Shown here: positions 33,250 through 44,385 of the stretch, piece after piece
Layout: every line of letters starts with the position of its first letter
Position numbering within the stretch: the first letter of the stretch is position 1
Source: Erodium maritimum
Taxonomy: Eukaryota > Streptophyta > Magnoliopsida > Geraniales > Geraniaceae
Assembly: GCA_963921825.1 (NCBI GenBank)
Contig: OY997592.1
Location: 59,788,336 to 59,852,335, forward strand
Length of the DNA: 64,000 nucleotides
Direction of reading: 5' to 3'
The notes under the pieces: model-generated
The model's database searches: none
Told to the model about the DNA's origin: nothing
What the model saw: the letters and a program-made list of their open reading frames with translations, nothing else
Made by a program: the position numbers and the translations under genes

Positions 33250-33935
33250 ATATTTTTTTTTGAACGAAAGATGTGATATTTTATTAATGATAAAGAAGAG
33301 CCATTATAACGACCAGAGACTTAGAAGGTCCCTATTCAAAAAACTCTATGGGACAATAACTGTAGTTACTGGCGGTTTTGGAGAAGTATAGTTATGTAAT
33401 GAAACTGACAAAATAGAGAGAACCGCTCAAGGTGGTGCCTAAACGCTGCTTGATCCCATGAAGATGACTCTTTTTGCCGTGAGGAGTGCGACTGAACCTG
33501 GGTTCAATAGTAGTACCAGGAGGATAGGCTTCAGCCATGAACCCCTCCTTAATTAGGTCCTTGAAGCCTCAGATGTCTAATCACCCCTCGCTTGATCTTC
33601 ACGAGGTTCCCCTATAGTTTCTCTCTTCTTTCCCAGCGTGACAGATGAGACGATCCATGAAGGACTAGTAGACCTAGTCCATGAGTTATGGCCCTACTCC
33701 AGGGGGCGGCGCCCCGTTCGCCTTGAGCCCCACCTCCCCTACCTGGAGGTTGGGTAGAGTGTTCGGGGTTACGATTGATCCCCTCCCTCGAGGAGAAATG
33801 CCTTAGGTAGAGTGTTCGAGGTCAACGGTGCAAAACCTGGAGGACTCAATGGTCTTATTGTAGCTATCCCCCCATTCGTAGCATAGGACTTCTCAAGCTT
33901 GTTTGATTTGAATCATAGGTTAGGGTGAAGTTTAG
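33250..33935 (-). mobile_element. LINE 3' fragment, minus strand
   Basis: The minus strand ends TCATTAATAAAATATCACAT followed by an A tail (T run on the plus strand at 33251-33260). Its inner part is the reverse complement of 39990-40210, for example CAAGCTTGAGAAGTCCTATG and CCTCGAGGAAGG-like words. It is thus an inverted copy of the LINE that ends near 40670. It is 5' truncated and has no intact frame. Confidence 0.8.
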
Positions 33936-36184
33936 AAAAACCCCACACTCTCATGTGTCGTAACCTCTCTAGAGAATTTTAGCCCTAGCCACCCGCCGAT
34001 GCCGACTTCTTCTAACACCTCAATTCCTATGCTGCTGATCACTCCACCAATGGAGATCGTCACGTCCCCTCCTTCCTTTGTGGTGGTCGTCTCCCCGAAC
34101 CCCATTATCATGCCCCCACGCATATCTCCCGATTTCATCCGACCAGTGAAGGCTTGGAAGAAGAGGACCCTTAAACCTTCTCTTTATGCACTACCGCTGA
34201 CGCTGCTGCCTCTGGTTGACCATCCGTCCATGGATGGCTATGCGCTAGTGGTTTTCTACCAAAAACATGCATGCCCGAAGTTTGTACCGGCCAAGCCAAA
34301 ATGAGGACTCCCTTTTAGTATTTCCTCTCACACGCCACCGTGGGCTCTTGCATCACCTGCAAAAAAGGAAGGGCATGTTTCCTTGGTACCAGAGACAACG
34401 AGAGGTGTTGGCTCCTCTGAGTCACCGCCTTCCCGGGAGCCGTTGCCATCAATAGTGACCCTCCATAACCGCTTCTCGGCCTGCTCCATCACAGAGGAAG
34501 AAGAGATGGAGGTCGTGGTGCCCTACACTCTGGCGGACCCAACAGTCCTTGCCCGCCAACATTTCGGCATGGAGGGTAGGTTGTTGGCACCAAAGCTGCC
34601 CCGAAAGGACTTCATGCTCAAGACCATGACGAGAACGTGAGGACGTTTGGCTTTGGGCTTAGTGGTGAAGGACTTCGAACCTAGGACCCATGGTTTGTAC
34701 TTTGAATCTCAATAGGTTAGGGTTTGGGTTCACACCAACAAACCTTGGTGCTTTAATCGATACCTATTGATGTTAGGGGATATAGTGGACCCGATAGCTA
34801 AGGACCCCTTCCCCCTAAACTAGACCGTATCCAACTGTGGGTGCATGCAAGGGGTCTCCCACCATCGACTCGAACAAAGGCTACTGGGGAATACATCGGA
34901 GCCAAGCTAGGGGAGTGCGTTGATGAATGTGACCAATGGGTCTTGTGTTGGGAGGGACTATTAAAGTTCGATTCTAGATGGAGTTCTACTATCCCATTCG
35001 AAGGAAAATGGTCATGAGGTTCCGAGAATTCCCGGAGCTGATTAGGGTCACTCTGATTTAGGGCTGAGTAAAAATCCGCCCGTCACCGGAAACCGCCCGT
35101 CTCCGACCGTCCCCGTCATCAGAATACCCGGAACCGGCCTTACCCGGACCAAAGACGGGTTTAAAATGTCGAACCGGCTGGTCAATGGCCGGTCAACGGT
35201 TTGGGCAGAGCCAAACCGCTGGTGACCATACCTGGCTGGCACTGTAGCATTCGCTACGGGCTGGGCTGGTCATCTGTTTTCAGGCCCAACTCTTCAAGCC
35301 CATACTCATTGTTGAAGCCCGAGTCGCGCCAGCCCATCTCGCTGCCTTCATGATCGTGAGCCGTCCGATCTAGGGTAATAAACCTGGCCGTTGGATCTCT
35401 CTCAATGTTGTGAATCGTGATAGACAGCTCGTCTGCCCGTCAGAATGCATTCAATGCTTCTTCTGACCTCTCTCTCTCGATCTCAACCCAGCAACGCCCA
35501 AACCCTAACGATGCCGACCTCCATCCTCTGTCTCTCTCTCTCTTGTCGCTTCTCCTCACCCTTTTTCTCTCTTCACCTCGACGGAGCCGCCGCGTTTCTG
35601 TCACCTTCAACCCGTCTCACGTCCCCTTTTCATCTTCCCGTTGGTACCATGGCCCCCCCAAAACTGATGACAAGCTCTGTAGAGCTCTTGTGTCCACAAG
35701 TACCGTCTTGGGACCGTTAGAGAGCATTCAATGCGGTGGAGAGATGAGAGAGTGAGAGGTTTGAAGCATGAGTATAAAGAGAGGAGAGGGTACTCGGTCG
35801 GACCCTTACACAGTTACACAGAATTGATCGGAAAGGTAAAATGTTTATCCTTCTCTCTTAGTTTCAGTCATGAACTGTTTTAAGTTTTCACCCTTATTTT
35901 GTCCTTGTAATTGGTCGATGAACACTAACATAGTTTTAATTACTTGTTTGTTATGCTTGGTAGGGTTGAGATAGAGAGAAGGAAACCAAGATTCAAATCA
36001 GGAGGAGCCAAGGAAGTCAAAGGGAAAGGTATTTCCTAACCCTAGTCTTTTTCGGTTGAACTGTTGGTATTGATTTTTGATTAACCTAGTATTGATTTGT
36101 GATAAACTTAGGATTGTTTATAACAAATGTTGTAACTTGCCATGATTGAACTGTTTTTTCATTCACTGATTTGTTGTGTGTTAA

Positions 36185-36420
36185 TATTGATTTCAATCTT
36201 TGAGTTCAAAGTTTGAGTACAAACTTTGATTTCAAAGTTTGAGTATAAACTTTGATTTCAAAGTTTGATTTCAATCTGTGAGTTCAAAGCATGATTAAAT
36301 AGGTTAGTTTAGCTAAAGTTCTAACCCTAAACAGTTAAATATACTTGTCATTGTTTGATTTCAAAGTTTGAGTTCAAACTTTGATTTCAAAGCATGATTA
36401 AATAGGTTAAATATGTTAGC
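36185..36420. repeat. Palindromic AAAGTTTGA repeats in the transposase 5' region
   Basis: CAAAGTTTGAGTACAAACTTTG and variants recur at about 36206, 36233 and 36366. A second phrase, AAAGCATGATTAAATAGGTT, is duplicated at about 36286 and 36390. They lie in the presumed 5' intron of the hAT transposase. Confidence 0.7.
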
Positions 36421-36517
36421 TTAGCTAAAGTTTTACATCCTTTTATTTTGCTTAGGAACAATAACTGAATCACTTTATTGCAGGTTTGAAGGTTGAGGTC
36501 AGAAGAAGCTGAAGCAC

Positions 36518-38986
36518 ATGGGGAAGACCAAAGAAGTTGCAAAATCAAAGGGAAAGGTATATCTAATCATTAAATTTTATGTTTTAATATAAGTTATTGA
36601 TCTGAATGAATAATGCTTATTGATTTGTTCATAAATCTTTGTTTATCTGTTTTTTTAAACTGGAATTTTTAGTAACTGTTTTTTTAATGGTTGATGTTTT
36701 TTTAAAGTTTTTTTTTGATGTATACAGTTCATGATTAAAAAAAAAGAGGTTTAATGTTTTAAATCATGAATTGTTTTAAAATTTAATGCACTGTTTTTTT
36801 TAGTTTGACTGTTTGTTTAGATCTAATTGTGTGTTTGATTTATTTTCAATGGTTTAATGGCTGTTTTTAAATTCATGAACTGTTTGATATGTTTTTTTTA
36901 AATCTTGAACTATTTTTTTAGTTTATTTATGATGTTCAGTTTAATGCTAACTGTTTAATGTCATTCTTCTTGCAAGGGATTGTTCGTCAATTCTGTTACC
37001 GAACCAGGGCAAGGATCTGGAGCAGTAGCAGCAGCTTCGGTTGGTGGGAATCAGGCGGTAGCTGTAAATGTAATTGTGCTTGATGGTAAGGATGCAGCAG
37101 CAGCTGCATCCTCAGGTATATCGACCTCCAAATGCACATCTACTGTTTGGGAGCATTTTAATAGGGTTCTTGTGAATGATAAATATATGGCTTATTGTAA
37201 GTATTGTCCTAAGTCGTATAGTGCTGATCCTAATAATGGAACTAGTACCTTAAGGCATCATGTTCCCTTATGTACCAAGAACCCTGGAAATATAGATATA
37301 ACTCAACCCAAATTAAACTTTTCGCCTGCTGGTCAAGTTTTGCCTTGGCATTTCGACAAGAAAGTTAGTCGAAATGCCTTGGCAAAAATGATCATCATGC
37401 ATGAGTTGCCTTTGAGGTTTGTTGAGTACGAGTGGTTTAGGGAGTTTGTTGCAACTTTGTGTCCCATGTTTAAGGTACAGTCTAGGTTCACATATCAGCG
37501 GGTGATTTTCAAATTATATGAGGCTGAAAAACTCAAGTTGCATGAGTTTTTCAGCAAGTCTACCCCTAGGGTTTCATTGACAACTGACACTTGGACTAGT
37601 GGGCAGCAAATCAATTATATGTGCCTCACAGCACATTATATTGATGATGCTTGGGTCTTGCATCAAAAAGTCTTAAATTTCATCCCAATTACTTCCCACA
37701 AAGGGGAATATATTGGGAGAGCTTTAGAGAGTTGTTTGAATTCTTGGGGGCTAGATAAGGTTATGACCATCACCGTGGATAATGCTAGTGCTAATAAAGA
37801 TGCCATTGAATACTTACGTGTCCAACTTAGTAACAATATGTTGGGTCACAATGTATTGGATGGTAAACATATGCATATGGGGTGTTTTGCTCACATATTG
37901 AATCTGATTGTTACCAAAGGTCTTGAGGAAATGGGGAAGTCAATTGATAGGATCAGATTTGTTGTGAAGTTTATTAGGAGTTCCCCTTTGAGATTAGACC
38001 GGTTTAAAACAGCTTGTGAGCTAGCTGGTTATACTACCACCCGGCTGTTGAGTTTAGATGTACCAACTAGGTGGAATTCAACATACTTGATGCTTGAATC
38101 AGTATGTAGCTTGGAGAGAGCCTTCTCAAAGTTCTATAATTTAGACCCTGCTCTTAATGTTGAAATGGACTCAAGACTTTACAAGTCTGATGGGTCAATG
38201 TTAGGGAGGCTTACCACCTTAGATTGGGGACAAATCAGATCAATTATGAGCTATTTAGAGCTGTTTTATAATACAACAGTTCGAATATTTGGTTCTTCAT
38301 ATGCAACATCGAATATGTTATTTGATGAGATATCTGAAATTGATACTTTTATAAAAGATGGCTTGTGTAGTGATAATGCTTGCATGAGAAATGTTTCCTT
38401 TAATATGAGCTTAAGGTTCCATAAGTACTTCGGGGATTTAGGAATGATAAACACTTTTACATTCCTTTCATCAGTTATTGATCCTCGAAAGAAATTGGAT
38501 TATGTGAAATTCTTAATAAAGGAAACATATTCTGCTGACCATTGTGCTATTTTAGTTTCAATTGTCAAAATATCTCTCGATGATATTTTTGACCATTATG
38601 CCAAAGAATACGGTACAAAGGATGTGCCAACAGCAACACAACCGGACTGTTCCGCAAGTGTTGTTGAGAAACCATCCAAGTACCGTAAATTTGACAAATT
38701 TAACTCTATGTGTACCTCTGAAACTGAAACTAATACATCTGAATTGGAGAGGTACCTCAATGACCCAAGAACAAAAGATGATTCAAATTTCAATATTCTT
38801 ACTTGGTGGGCTGGAAATTCATCTAGGTACCCTATTATATCTAGAATTGCTAGAGATCTATTAGCAATACCCATCACTTCGGTACGTAGTGAATGTATTT
38901 TCAGTGAGGGCAGTAGGGTAATCAAGCCACATAGGTGTTCGTTGAGCACTAGGATGGTACAAGCTCTTTTGTGTACCAAAGATTAG
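36518..38986 (+). CDS. hAT transposase (zf-BED, RICESLEEPER/DAYSLEEPER-like), C-terminally truncated by a stop
   Basis: A short exon with the start codon (36518-36556, MGKTKEVAKSKGK) splices in phase 0, GT at 36557 to AG at 36975-36976, into a 670-codon exon (36977-38986). The product has a BED zinc finger near 65-112 (VWEHFNRVLVNDKYMAYCKY then LRHHVPLC). The RNase-H-like transposase core includes VSLTTDTWTSGQQINYMCLT, MTITVDNASANKDA, HMGCFAHILNLIV and PTRWNSTYLMLE. The hAT dimerisation block is YPIISRIARDLLAIPITSVR with CSLSTRMVQALLCTKD. The frame ends at TAG 38984-38986, where family members usually have Trp. Similar sequence (SLSSLIKEMEEMQLGD) continues beyond it for about 27 codons before a possible intron. 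Upstream non-coding exons with GT/AG introns are likely (about 35840-36500). Confidence 0.9.
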
Positions 38987-40670
38987 TTGAAGGGTGACCC
39001 AATAGCAGCTTCTTCTTTATCCTCTTTAATCAAAGAGATGGAAGAAATGCAATTAGGAGATGATGGTATAATTTTTTGTTTTACTTTATTTCGTTTTCTG
39101 ATTTGTTTGTTATCTTGATTAGTCTTATATGTGTTTATATTTGATTTTCAGAAATTGAAGACTTGGCCACCCCAATAGGTGTACTTAACATAATGTGATA
39201 AGCAACTATTATGTGGTAATATTTAAGTTTATGATCAGTTTCTGTTATTTGTAATTATTATTTTTGTCAATTTACTTTAGCTATCAAGTTCAAGTATTAC
39301 TCTTAATCCTTTTATGTATTTTGGTTGGTAGGTACCTTGATTGCAAGAGATTTCAAGACTTTTGAAGACTTTTGACGACCTTGAATCTGATTTTTTTTTG
39401 TAATAGGTCGATTTCAGTTTAGTTATAACTGATTTTTTTGTTCAACTTTTGGTGTTGTACAACAAAAACGGTTTCTTAGACCGTGTTGTGTAAAAGACGA
39501 TGTTTTATATGATTATGAGGTATTAGTTCTAGGAATTGTGGTGTTTTGTTTGATTGTTTGAAGTATTTAAACTGAAAACAGCTGTATAGTAGGCAGATTT
39601 ATGGAGTTAAGTTATATTTTGTGAAATTAAGTTTCAATTGTAGGACTTAAATGGAATGTTTGAATGTTCATTTCAGCAGGCCCAATAAGAAGCCCATTGG
39701 GCCTGGGTGGGTTGGTTATAACCGTCCCCGGCCGGTGGTGAGGACGGGCGGTTATCGGCCTTCCCTTTAGCGACCGGTGATGGGGATGGGTACGGGTTTT
39801 ATGTAACCGGGGAAAACGGTTTGGGTAACGGGTTTGAGATTTTGGGCGGGTACCGGCCGATGCTCACCCCTACTGACTTATGATATGCTCCCTACGTTCT
39901 ATTACAACTACGGACGAATCAACCATCTGGTCCGGGATTGTGGTTAGGAGATGTCGGGGATACCTAAGTTTGATGATTCCCTCTTGGAATTCAAACCAAA
40001 CAAGCTTGAGAAGTCCTATGCTACGGATTGGGGGACAGCTACAATAAGACTATTGAGTCCTCTAGGTTTTGCACCGTTGAACTGGAACACTCTACCTAAG
40101 GCTTCTTCATCTCGAGGAAGGGGACCAATCGCAACCCAAAACACTCTACCTAGCCTTCAGGTAAGGGAGGGGTGGCTTAGGACGAACGGGGCGCCGCCCA
40201 TGCAGGAGAGCCATAACTCAGGGACTAGGTTTACTAGTCCTTCATGGATTTTCCCATATGTCACCTTTGGAAAGCAGAGAGAATCTGCAGGGGAACCTCG
40301 TGAAGATCATGCAATGGCTGGTAAAAAGCCCTGCCAGATGGAATGTTAGACATTCGAGACTTCATGGACTTACATAGGGATGGATCCTTGGCTCAAGCCC
40401 ATACTCCCGTTACTACTGTTGAGTTCAGGTTTTATCGCACTCCTCAGGGCGAAAAGAGTCATCTCTATGGGATCAAGCAGCGTTTAGGCACCACGTTGAA
40501 CGGTTCTTTCCAATTTGTTAGTTTTATTGCATTATCATACTTCTTCAAAACCGTCTGTAGTTACGATCAATGTCTTTCATAGTTTTTTGGATAAGAACCT
40601 TTTAGGGCCCTACTCGTTGTAACAACTCTTATTTATTATTAATAACATATCACATGTTTCGTTAAAAAAT

Positions 40671-42615
40671 ATATGATTCGGATGAATACATTCATATCGA
40701 CCAAAAATGGCCTTGTTTTGTTGAGTTGTATGCTCTTTTCACGCAAGCCATAGGTAATATTATCTGTTTCAAAAGCAGGCGTAGCACCAACACGAACTGG
40801 GATGGCGATAATATCATCTGTTACTTTAGTTAAAAAATTAAGAACTTAAATCTTCATAAATGCAAGCACACATCAAAACGCTGTCTGTTTGACTCGATCG
40901 AACGTAAGATAAGATGATCTGCATTTACAAACTTATGATTGTGGTTTAATGATCTTGACGAGTCAAAGACAAATCAAAATCGGTCGTATATTGTTGCAAT
41001 TGATCGTTAATGTATAATTACAATGACCTAATTAATGAATTACCGCTGTCATTGTAGTGGGATTTAAGTGATTATAGTTTGGGGTGGCTTAGTGGGTCGG
41101 AGCAAATCACTTGAAGCATGGAGCTTGTGGTGGAGTTTGAAATATAACCACATATTGTGGTCACAGACATTATTAGACGCTATTTGATGGGATCATGAAA
41201 GAAAAAGGTCAAAAGGATTTCACACATTCGAGTGCATATGATACACAAATCCTTCCCCATTTTCACTCAAAAACTTCATTGTAGTTTTACGATTCTCCCA
41301 CTTCATTGGAGGAGCAATTTGACAAATTATACTGTTTCCAATTATCACATTTGTTGACATTGAAATTGGGGATTTCTTTTGAGCAGTCAAAGATGTTATT
41401 GAGTAATCATTTGCAAATAGTACATGAAAGTGTATCGATGTAGTTAATCCCGAGCACATACATACAAGCGTAGAACAAAATCCCTAGCTAGTCAATAGGG
41501 AGCCTTGTTCGCTGATTTTTTACAAACAACGAGTTTTGTATCCTCGACTTGAGAGAGATAATGTTGATAGCCCGCAGGATTGTTCCGATATGGTGTGACC
41601 ATCCACGACTCGAACTTTTTTTGTACAAAAGCGCCTATATGCGAGTTGGCTCTATAAGAGTGATCGAATAGGTTCTGAGAGGAGTACACTAGGCATGCAG
41701 GGAACTCGGCGGGTGGTGGAGGAGTGTGAATGATCGGAGTCCTCATGGAGTGAACATGACGCACCTCCTTCGTAGTGTCCCGTGTCTTTGTGGGGGCCTT
41801 CTTCGATCTTCAGGTTTATGCCTATTGCCTCTAGGCTTTGACCCGTTGATGATGTTAACCAAGCCAAAGTGTACTGGAGCCACCATGTTACCACTCAAAA
41901 ATACATTTGGCATCCGTAGCCCGTCAAAGAAAAAATATACAACAACACAGACCTTGACCGCTGCGAAAAGTCAATTCTAACGATCTTAAATCGAGATGCA
42001 GGGTGAAGGAACCCCATATGAAGTGACGATAATACTATTGTGGAAGAGTTTAGTAAGATAAGGTGAGATACTAGAGATTAGAGGAGGAGAAGCACTACCG
42101 TTGACGACGGCGATGACTAGGATTTTGTGGATTTGTTCCCAAGACTAGCGAGTTTTGTTTTTCAAATTGGGGTTAGTGGGTGTGATATGCGGTGATATAG
42201 TATATCAAACTTCATTAGGATATGATTTTTTAAATTTTATCAAGTGAGTCAAACATATATATTTCATGTATTATAATGAAGGATTGAGATACTCGAGCTG
42301 AGTCAAGACGGGTCGGATTTCGACAATCATTCTCGATATAAATGTTAGAATTCTAGGGAGCGAAAATACAACGGAAATTAAAACTTTCCCTGGAATAGCC
42401 TCTGGATCCATGTAATTCCGAGTAAACTAACAAACGAATTTTTTTTAAGGAGATTACCTTTCGGTTTTGAGTCTGGTTCGAGACAAGTACCAAGAACGTT
42501 TCTGCTGATTGACGATGTCAAGACATGTTCAAAAGGATCCTTCATCTCCAGGTATCCACAACAACAAGTAATCCCAAAAACGCTTGTATGCTAGCACAAA
42601 AGGAAGAACTTTATT
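40671..42615. other. Unassigned region with a short unrecognised minus-strand frame
   Basis: The minus strand is open from 41764 to 41492, with a possible upstream in-frame extension, giving SQNLFDHSYRANSHIGAFVQ and YRNNPAGYQHYLSQVEDTKL. Composition is protein-like, but I do not recognise a family, and stops lie on both sides. The segment 42330-42540 (CTAGGGAGCGAAAATACAACG onward) resembles retroelement LTR sequence, without clear borders. Confidence 0.35.
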
Positions 42616-42618
42616 CTT

Positions 42619-42622
<4 letters not shown>

Positions 42623-42696
<74 letters not shown>
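42623..42696. repeat. (TC)n microsatellite, 37 perfect units
   Basis: 74 bp of uninterrupted TC lie within a TC/TTTC-rich tract. Confidence 0.97.
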
Positions 42697-42701
<5 letters not shown>

Positions 42702-43441
42702 CTTTTACTCAACCTTGTGAGCAAAATCTCACTTCTCTCTAGTTTTTCATGCTTACTATTCCCAAACATGACCACACTATCTTATTTCGAAAAAAAAATC
42801 AACATATGAGCTTTCAAATTTGACAAGTGGAGTCATTTTAGGAATAGTGGATATGAAAAAAATAACTTCCTTGTATTTCCGAAACTCAAGAGTTGTTTTT
42901 GCATATATATTGTCTAACATAATCTAATTATATTAGAAATTGAAAACGAGTAATGAATAAATAAATATTATATCAAATATAATATTATTTTATTCACTTA
43001 ATGGACTTCAAAAGTCCAATTCGATTTTGGGCTTGTTGTTGTGTGTGACATTGTAGGCTCATACAATGCTTGGCAGTGGGCCCGAAATCCCCGTTTTGTT
43101 CACATGTCATAGTTGTCCTCTAGTAAGACATTATGACTACCCAAACGTTTATGATGATTGTCAATATAACTTAACCTCTTATGCAGGACCACGATTAGGA
43201 TCCTTTTCAAGTGGCCAAGGTTCAAGACCTCGTAGGGAAAAAACATACACTTTCATTTGAGGTAAATATTAAAACATTTAATGTTTACTTTATCAAATAC
43301 ACTTGTATGAATATAGACATTACGCTTTTAATTTACGATTTCAGTACTGATGAACAATTGGTGTTGTGGATTAAACTGTTTAAATACACGTAATCTACGT
43401 TTGAGTGCACAATTTTCGAATATATATTTTTAAATATGCTA
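42697..43441. other. Intergenic sequence, nothing recognised
   Basis: AT-rich with short open frames and no supportable gene. Confidence 0.4.
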
Positions 43442-43735
43442 CACTACTTGGGCGAGGAAATCAGGATTATGTCGCCCAAGTATGATCATGTTATCATGTC
43501 ACCCAAGTAGAACTTATCCGCAAATTTCATTTTGTCGCCCAAGCAAAGGTCATGCGTGGCATTTTATTTAGTCGCCCATGTCGAAGTCTTGCGTGACCGA
43601 ATTACAATTTTGTCTAAGTTGACCCACATGGGCGATAAAATAAGGTCATCACCCAAATTCTGTTTGGGCGACAAATTTCATTTTACCACTGAGGTGAGAC
43701 AACTTGGGCGACTGTATAGTTCTGTCGTTGCTGAT
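43442..43735. mobile_element. Possible CACTA-type terminus with subterminal repeats
   Basis: CACTACTTGGGCGAGGAAAT at 43442 opens a 300-bp stretch holding about eight copies of CTTGGGCGAC / GTCGCCCAAG in both orientations (43448, 43470, 43497, 43535, 43571, 43627, 43666, 43702). Dense short subterminal repeats behind a CACTA end are typical of En/Spm elements. No right terminus or transposase was found, so this may be an isolated end or another repeat. Confidence 0.4.
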
Positions 43736-44385
43736 TCGGCTTCTCGTTCAAAAGACTTTCTGCAATGGTGAACCATATGCTATTTTATTTTTCATGTAAC
43801 CACCACAATCATAACTTAGCCACACCATTCACTCCATAAACTAGTTAGTAAGTAGGAAGTTTCTTGGTGTTTAAACGTGAACTCATTACAAAAACAATGA
43901 TTTCAAGAGCCGAAAGCTTAAAGCAAAAAAGATAGTAGTATTGTTTGTGTAGTTATAGACTTTGGAGAGACCTTAAATAGTCTTGAGAAGGATGTGTTAT
44001 AGGTTAGATTGCATCTTTAAAGGGCACCATTCCCTTCCATTTCCCAACATGGAAAGGCAAAATTGATGCGAGAGATTTTTTTGGTATCAAAAGGCGATTA
44101 CTAAAGTCTATATATAGTAACTTTGTGCTATGCCTCTCCTTTGGAAACTCCATTTCCTAGTTTATTAAAGTGTAGCTTCATGTCTTTTTGTAATTTTTTC
44201 TAAAAATAATGGGAAACCTTCAATAGAATCTAGGTTAGACATAAATGAGGAACAATTCTTATCATAGCTTTAGATAGGTCGGGACCACTAAAAAAAGCTT
44301 AGAAGTCTTAATCAATAATGTGAAGATCCCTCTCACCTTGAATGTAAGTTTTTTTTTTTTTTACTAAAAGAGGCATATAATTTTC
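43736..44385. other. Intergenic sequence, nothing recognised
   Basis: AT-rich, with a T run at 44349-44362. No supportable gene. Confidence 0.4.

Larger units (their letters stand above)
35061..39872 (+). mobile_element. hAT transposon with nearly intact transposase gene
   Basis: The ends are GGGCTGAGTAAAAATCCGCC and, on the reverse strand, TAGGGGTGAGCATCGGCCGG. The flanking octamers are CTGATTTA (35053-35060) and CTGACTTA (39873-39880), 7 of 8 matching. Both subterminal regions are rich in CCGGCC, ACCGG and CGGGCGG words. The 4.8-kb unit holds 5' leader exons and introns, one long transposase exon and a short 3' region, so it may have been autonomous recently. Confidence 0.9.
33960..40670 (+). 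mobile_element. LINE ORF1 element, plus strand, split by the 4.8-kb hAT element
   Basis: The coding part starts near 33999 (MPTSSNTSIPMLLITPP). It continues through broken frames to FREFPELIRVTL at 35050, is interrupted by the hAT insertion, and resumes at 39881 as TYDMLPTFYYNYGRINHLVR. The 3' UTR ends with TATTTATTATTAATAACATA, ATCACATG and an A run near 40665. Comparison with RVSLTYTKLPTFCFNC in the copy at 26.9 kb confirms continuity across the insertion. The knuckle Cys residues are Tyr here. No ORF2 is present. Confidence 0.78.

Noticed and set aside
33250-40670. Twin-priming (5' inversion) of a single LINE
   Set aside because: Both the minus and the plus segment have their own 3' tail, so two separate copies are more likely.
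42525-42809. 94-codon frame rich in Ser-Leu
   Set aside because: It is a translation of the (TC)n microsatellite.
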